IMG/VR virus record: IMGVR_UViG_3300017991_003087
Span: 1-24,570 of that record
Reading direction: 5' to 3' (one strand)
Source: a virus
DNA length: 24,570 nucleotides
A program made the position numbers and the translations under genes. Below, one piece after another: positions 20,507-24,570 of the stretch; position 1 is the first letter of the stretch; each line of letters starts with the position of its first letter. Below the pieces are notes generated by a model. That model was not told the origin of the DNA, made no database searches, and saw only the letters and a program-made list of their open reading frames with translations.

Positions 20507-22436
20507 GCGACCGGACAAGTCGTGCCTTGCGGGGCTGGCGCATTGCTTTGCCCCGGCCCCGGTACTCACCGTTACCGAGTGGGCCGACAAGCATCGGATC
20601 ATTGACGACGACGCTTCGGAGCCGGGGCGGTATCGATCGGCGCGTACACCGTATATTCGGGGGGTGATGGACGCATTCTGCGACCCGAGCGTGTCTCGGA
20701 TCACGTTCGTCAAGAGTGCCCGTGTCGGCGGTTCCGAAGCGATGAACAACTGTCTGTTGTACGCCATCGCCGGGGCCCCGGGTCCGTCGCTGTACGTGTT
20801 GCCGACCGAGCAAGACGCCAAAGATGAAGCGACCGGGCGGCTGAAGAAGATGATCGAGTCGTGCCCGGAGGCCGCCAAGCACATTGTTCGCGACGGATTT
20901 GCGACGGCGAGAGCTCTGTACCTCCGAGGTGGGCGAACGATTTGGATGGCTTGGGCAGCGGCGCCGCGCACGATGATCCGGAGAACCTGCCGGCATGTGT
21001 TCTTTGACGAGTTGGACAACTGCGAGAGCGAGGCCGGTTCGCTGGGCAACCACCTGTCCGTCGCGGCCGAGCGTGTGACGACGTACGGGTATCGGGGGAA
21101 GGTAATGTCGGCCACGACGCCGACGCACCCGGATGCCGCGGCCTGGAAGGAGTGGGAGGCGAGCGACCGGCGGCGGTACCACGTTCCATGTCCCCACTGC
21201 GGTGGGTATCAGGACCTGACGTTCTCGCGGATCAAGATCCCGGAGGACGTGCGTGATCCGGAACGGATCGAGGCAGGTAAGTTGGCGTGGTACGCGTGTG
21301 CTCACTGCGAGCAGGAGATCTTCGACATCGATCGGCTATGGATGGTCGCGCGTGGGGTGTGGGTGCCTGAAGCGCAGACGGTTGCCGAGAGACTGCCGGT
21401 CGATGACGCGGCGATTGTGAAGCAGGCGGCCGGCGTCGGGCGTGAGCAATGGCGGCCGAAACTCGACGGCGAACCGCCGGTAACGCGGCGCGTCGGTTTC
21501 CACATCTGGAGTGCCTACAGCCCATGGCGAACGTTCTCGGAGATTGCGGCGGCGTTCCTGCGTGCGGGGCATGATCGGGAGAAGCTGCGGGTATTCACCA
21601 ACTCCTGGTTGGGGGAGACGTTTAAGGAGACCAGCGAGGATGTTGACATCGAATTGTACCGGGAGAAGCGTCTTGGGGCACTGCCTCGCGGTGTCGTGCC
21701 CGACGAGTGTCTTGTCATGTACGCCGGCGTCGATGTCCAGGCGACTTGCTGCTACTACGTCATCCGGGGATGGGGCTACGACAAGAAGTCTTGGCTGATC
21801 CATGAGGGCGTGACGGGCACGCTGGAGGACGTCTACAAGATCGTCATGAAGCCGTACCGGCGCTTGAACGGCGACATTCTGCATGTTTCCCGCATGGCTG
21901 TAGACAGCGGCTACCGCACGCAGGAGGTGTATGCCTTCGTTCGTGCCCACCAGCCCGGCGCCTATGCCGTCAAAGGCGGCGGCAAGTCGCACGGGGTGCA
22001 GCCTTCACGGATCGATTACATGCCTGACGGCACGCTGGACAAGTACTCGCTCCTGCTGCACCACGTCAACACGGACCAGTACAAGGAGACCGTCTACCGG
22101 CACGCTCGCGCCGCACCGGGGGATCCGGAGTATTGGGCTCTGCATCGGGACGCCACGGACGACTACTGCGAGCAATTCTGCAGCGAGCATCACGTGATGA
22201 AGCTCGTGACCGTCAACCGCAGCAAGCGTATGGCGGCGGTGTGGGATTTGAAGCACGTAGGGGCAGCGAATCACTACTTGGACTGCGAGGTGTACGCCGT
22301 GGCGCTGGCCGACTTCTCCGGGGCCTTCTACTTGCAGCCGGAGTTGCCGCGTCCGCCGAGACCGGAACCACAACGCGAGACGGGCGGCGGCATACGGATG
22401 CCGGACGGCCGTCCGTTCTTGATCACACAGAGGTGA
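20496..22436 (+). CDS. Phage terminase large subunit, GpA family
   Basis: A 646-residue protein, the normal size. The ATPase has a Walker A variant KSARVGGSE (73-81) and Walker B VFFDELD (Asp171, Glu172). Two cysteine pairs (CPHC 232-235, CAHC 268-271) form the zinc site typical of GpA. The nuclease part has Asp413 (YAGVDVQ) and Asp470 (AVDSGYRT), then an aspartate-rich end (YLDCEVYA). It pumps DNA into the prohead and cuts it. The position before the head-joining and portal genes follows the lambda order. Confidence 0.92.
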   Translation: MARRRPDKSCLAGLAHCFAPAPVLTVTEWADKHRIIDDDASEPGRYRSARTPYIRGVMDAFCDPSVSRITFVKSARVGGSEAMNNCLLYAIAGAPGPSLYVLPTEQDAKDEATGRLKKMIESCPEAAKHIVRDGFATARALYLRGGRTIWMAWAAAPRTMIRRTCRHVFFDELDNCESEAGSLGNHLSVAAERVTTYGYRGKVMSATTPTHPDAAAWKEWEASDRRRYHVPCPHCGGYQDLTFSRIKIPEDVRDPERIEAGKLAWYACAHCEQEIFDIDRLWMVARGVWVPEAQTVAERLPVDDAAIVKQAAGVGREQWRPKLDGEPPVTRRVGFHIWSAYSPWRTFSEIAAAFLRAGHDREKLRVFTNSWLGETFKETSEDVDIELYREKRLGALPRGVVPDECLVMYAGVDVQATCCYYVIRGWGYDKKSWLIHEGVTGTLEDVYKIVMKPYRRLNGDILHVSRMAVDSGYRTQEVYAFVRAHQPGAYAVKGGGKSHGVQPSRIDYMPDGTLDKYSLLLHHVNTDQYKETVYRHARAAPGDPEYWALHRDATDDYCEQFCSEHHVMKLVTVNRSKRMAAVWDLKHVGAANHYLDCEVYAVALADFSGAFYLQPELPRPPRPEPQRETGGGIRMPDGRPFLITQR

Positions 22437-22439
22437 CAT

Positions 22440-22676
22440 ATGGCAAAAAAGGAAGAGACGAGGACGATTGTCGTGCCGCTCGGCGCACCGATGGGGCATC
22501 AGTACATCCAGCGGCATCTCAATGTGCAGCTGGCCCAGGCTCACGGTTTGACGCTTCGAGCGCTGCGGGACGGCTTGGACGCTCGCGGGGCGACGCTGAC
22601 GGGCGGGCGCCACGTGCAGACCAACGCAGATGCGGTCAAGTGGCTCCTTGAGGCCGTGGCAGCGGCAACAGAGTAG
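22440..22676 (+). CDS. Small phage protein after large terminase
   Basis: A 78-residue product; GAGGTGA is 4 nt before the ATG, overlapping the end of the terminase gene region. Helical, with HLNVQLAQAHGLTLRALRDGLDARGATL and a final NADAVKWLLEAV that may be a winged-helix-like fold. Its role is unknown; the position hints at packaging or head assembly. Confidence 0.65.
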   Translation: MAKKEETRTIVVPLGAPMGHQYIQRHLNVQLAQAHGLTLRALRDGLDARGATLTGGRHVQTNADAVKWLLEAVAAATE

Positions 22677-22680
22677 CCGC

Positions 22681-22760
22681 GGTATTTTGGTATTTCGCCG
22701 AAATGGTATTTTGGTATTTCGGTATTTCGCCGGAATGGTATTTCGGTATTTCGGTATTTT
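22681..22760. repeat. Ten-unit 8-bp phased repeat array (GGTATTTY)
   Basis: The 80 bp divide exactly into ten 8-mers: GGTATTTT or GGTATTTC at 22681, 22689, 22705, 22713, 22721, 22737, 22745 and 22753, and GCCGAAAT / GCCGGAAT at 22697 and 22729. ATTTCGCCGAAAT (22692-22704) is a perfect inverted repeat. The array fills the gap before the head-joining gene and is AT-rich against its surroundings. Confidence 0.85.
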
Positions 22761-22797
22761 TCGAGACGCCTGATCCGGCGTTGCTCAAACTCGGGTC

Positions 22798-23085
22798 ATG
22801 GCAACGCTCGGATCTACATCAACGCTCGAAGAGATCGTCGCGGCCTACGCGGACAACGCGTCGTACGCCGAGGACGGATCCGCAGAGAAGGCTCGCGGAT
22901 TCGTCACGGCTTGCCGGTTGCTCTTGCTTCGCAAGCCGCGGCGCGTGTCGCACGGCGGGGCGGAGATCGAGCTTGATCTGAGCCTGATTGCCAAGGAGCT
23001 CGAGGCCGCTCAGCAGTGGTCGGCGGTCGGCGGCGGTACGGCCGGCGGGGCCAAGTACGCTTCATTTCGGGGGTTCCGCGACTGA
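22798..23085 (+). CDS. Head-joining (gpW-position) protein candidate
   Basis: A 95-residue product, ATG at 22798. The N-terminal two thirds are helical (TLEEIVAAYADNASYAEDGSAEKARGF), then a short strand pair (VSHGGAEIELD) and a helix. Size and place between terminase and portal equal that of lambda gpW-like head completion proteins. Its stop overlaps the portal start (TGATG). Homology was not proven by sequence alone. Confidence 0.6.
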   Translation: MATLGSTSTLEEIVAAYADNASYAEDGSAEKARGFVTACRLLLLRKPRRVSHGGAEIELDLSLIAKELEAAQQWSAVGGGTAGGAKYASFRGFRD

Positions 23086-24570
23086 TGGCCGGGCGACGGA
23101 ACAACCCTGAGACGCTCGCTGAACGGTTTGACGATCTCCGTGCCGACTATGCGGCCACGAAGGACTCGCGGTTCCGGCGTCGGCGCACGGGCCTGGCGCC
23201 GCTGGGCGGCGGGGCAGACTACCACTACCGCAACGAGGGCGACTACCTCAAGCTGATCGAGCTGGCGCGCGACATGGATCGCAACGACGTGATCGTCGGC
23301 GCTCTGATCGACCGAGCCGTCATCAATATCATGCAGGGCGGTTTCCGGCCGGATCCGCAGACAGGGGATCCGGAACTCGACGCTGAGTTGGCCAAACGAT
23401 GGACGGCCTGGGCGAACGACGCGGATCGGTGCGATGTGGCCGGTGAGCTGACCTTTCCGGAGATGGAATCGCTGGTTCTGCGGCATGTCTTGGTTGACGG
23501 CGACGTGGTGGCGTTGGCTTCCAAGTGCGGTGCTTTGGAGCTGGTCGAGGGGCATCGGTTGCGGACGCCGCGAAATACCAAGCGCAACGTCGTCCATGGG
23601 ATCCTGATGAACGCCAACCGTCGGCGTCTGGAGTATTGGCTGACGGCGGAAGACATCGATCCGCTCAGACCACTGGTTCGCGTCTCCGACACCAAGCCGT
23701 ATCCGACACGGGACGCCGGCGGAGAGCGTCAGATCTTCCATGTATACAAGCCCAAGCGAATCAGTCAGTCCCGAGGCGTAACGGCACTGGCGCCGATCTT
23801 CGACCTGTTGGGTATGTTCGAGGACATCAACTTCGCCAAGTTGGTTCAGTCGCAGATCGTCTCGTGTTTCGCTGTTTTCCGCGAACGGGAACCGACCTTC
23901 CGCGGCGGTGGCGATTTGCAGACGGGGCCGCGGACGGTTGAGACGCAGTACGACGGCTCGACGCGCATCATCGAAGGCATCGCACCGGGTCTTGAGGTTC
24001 TTGGGGCACCGGGCGAGAAGCTCCACGGCTTCTCGCCGAATGTGCCCAACGACGAGTTCTTCAAGCATGTTCAGATGATGTGGACGATGGTCTCGGTGAA
24101 TTTGGGGCTGCCGTTCATCATTGCGTTCATGGATGTGAGTGACACGACCTATTCCGGCTATCGCGGGGCGGTCGACCAAGCTCGGCTTGGGTTTCGGCAG
24201 TTGCAGGATCAGATGATCCGGCGATTCCACCGTCCGGCGTGGCGGTGGTGGGTGCGTCAGGAAACCTCGCACGATCCGGCGTTGCGCAGCCGACTCGAGG
24301 CCGTTGGCGAGAACGCACAATCCGTCGTTTGGCGGCCGCCGCTTTGGCCGTACGTCGACCCGGAGAAGGACGCCAAGACGGATGCGCTCCGGCTTGGTGA
24401 AAACTTGACGAGCCCGTCGAGACTTCACGGCGAGCGCGGCGCCGACTGGGCGGAAGTGGTTGAGGAGATTGTCCGCGACCAGGGTGTGGCTGCCAGGTCC
24501 GCGATCGCCGAGGCGGCAGATATCAACAAGACAAATCCCGAGGCTCGGCTCGATTGGCGCGAACTGATCA
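23085..24570 (+). CDS. Phage portal protein (lambda-type), 3' end outside window
   Basis: The frame runs from the ATG at 23085 to the window edge (495 codons, partial). It has the lambda-portal pattern: an Arg-rich start, DMDRNDVIVGALIDRAVINIMQ, the segment VSDTTYSGYRGAVDQARLGFRQLQDQMI and a later WRPPLWPYVDPEKDA motif. Twelve copies of such a protein form the ring through which DNA enters the head. It is translationally coupled to the gpW-position gene (TGATG). Confidence 0.9.
   Translation, partial: MAGRRNNPETLAERFDDLRADYAATKDSRFRRRRTGLAPLGGGADYHYRNEGDYLKLIELARDMDRNDVIVGALIDRAVINIMQGGFRPDPQTGDPELDAELAKRWTAWANDADRCDVAGELTFPEMESLVLRHVLVDGDVVALASKCGALELVEGHRLRTPRNTKRNVVHGILMNANRRRLEYWLTAEDIDPLRPLVRVSDTKPYPTRDAGGERQIFHVYKPKRISQSRGVTALAPIFDLLGMFEDINFAKLVQSQIVSCFAVFREREPTFRGGGDLQTGPRTVETQYDGSTRIIEGIAPGLEVLGAPGEKLHGFSPNVPNDEFFKHVQMMWTMVSVNLGLPFIIAFMDVSDTTYSGYRGAVDQARLGFRQLQDQMIRRFHRPAWRWWVRQETSHDPALRSRLEAVGENAQSVVWRPPLWPYVDPEKDAKTDALRLGENLTSPSRLHGERGADWAEVVEEIVRDQGVAARSAIAEAADINKTNPEARLDWRELI

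Noticed and set aside
2091-22760. Possibility that the short repeat arrays are CRISPR loci
   Set aside because: Units are 7-8 bp with no unique spacers and no cas genes nearby.
23010-24428. 472-codon open frame on the minus strand
   Set aside because: It is the antisense of the portal gene; the plus frame gives a clear lambda-type portal, and the minus translation has no family features. Long antisense frames are expected in GC-rich genes.

Overview
The window looks like a chromosomal segment of a GC-rich bacterium, most likely a member of the Planctomycetota, joined to the replication and packaging half of a tailed-phage genome (a prophage or integrated element). The planctomycete assignment is an inference. 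It rests on a small protein of the DUF1580 type (18770-19102), on secreted proteins with a C-terminal membrane/arginine tail, and on the general gene style. No rRNA or tRNA was seen to confirm it.

Left, host-like part (1 to about 8060). On the minus strand lies the start of a large STAND-type protein with an HNH nuclease domain, an NB-ARC ATPase and tetratricopeptide repeats. It has no stop inside the window. Next come two small secreted/anchored proteins with near-identical ends and different middles (2210-2725, 3986-4558), a membrane/coiled-coil/pentapeptide-repeat protein between them, and a zinc-ribbon membrane protein (4661-5011). A duplicated leader and a GC-rich spacer repeat recur between these genes. 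On the plus strand are a fragmentary histidine-kinase ATPase domain (5293-5601), a receiver-domain protein with an unknown output region (5604-6845), and an IS4-family transposase (6861-8060) that marks the boundary.

Phage part (8115 to the right edge), all on the plus strand and tightly packed. The replication/recombination block has a PD-(D/E)XK exonuclease, a Sak4-like ATPase, a DUF669 protein, a RusA resolvase, a superfamily II helicase and a primase-polymerase/helicase. It is followed by a possible regulatory spacer (16037-16220), unknown proteins, a pentapeptide-TIR protein that is probably an anti-phage cargo gene, the DUF1580 protein, a small membrane protein and lipoprotein (lysis candidates), a structured non-coding stretch, small and large terminase subunits, a head-joining candidate and the start of the portal gene. 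No integrase, repressor or att site is visible.

The most unusual object is in the helicase gene. An intein (11691-12509) interrupts helicase motif II exactly between the Glu and the following Cys-His. Inside it, a recognisable zinc-finger plus Vsr/DUF559-like homing endonuclease is encoded in the +1 frame, while the intein frame stays open throughout. The intein and its endonuclease therefore appear to be overprinted rather than fused. This resembles a step between an ordinary intein and the fractured-gene arrangements known for Vsr-like homing endonucleases.
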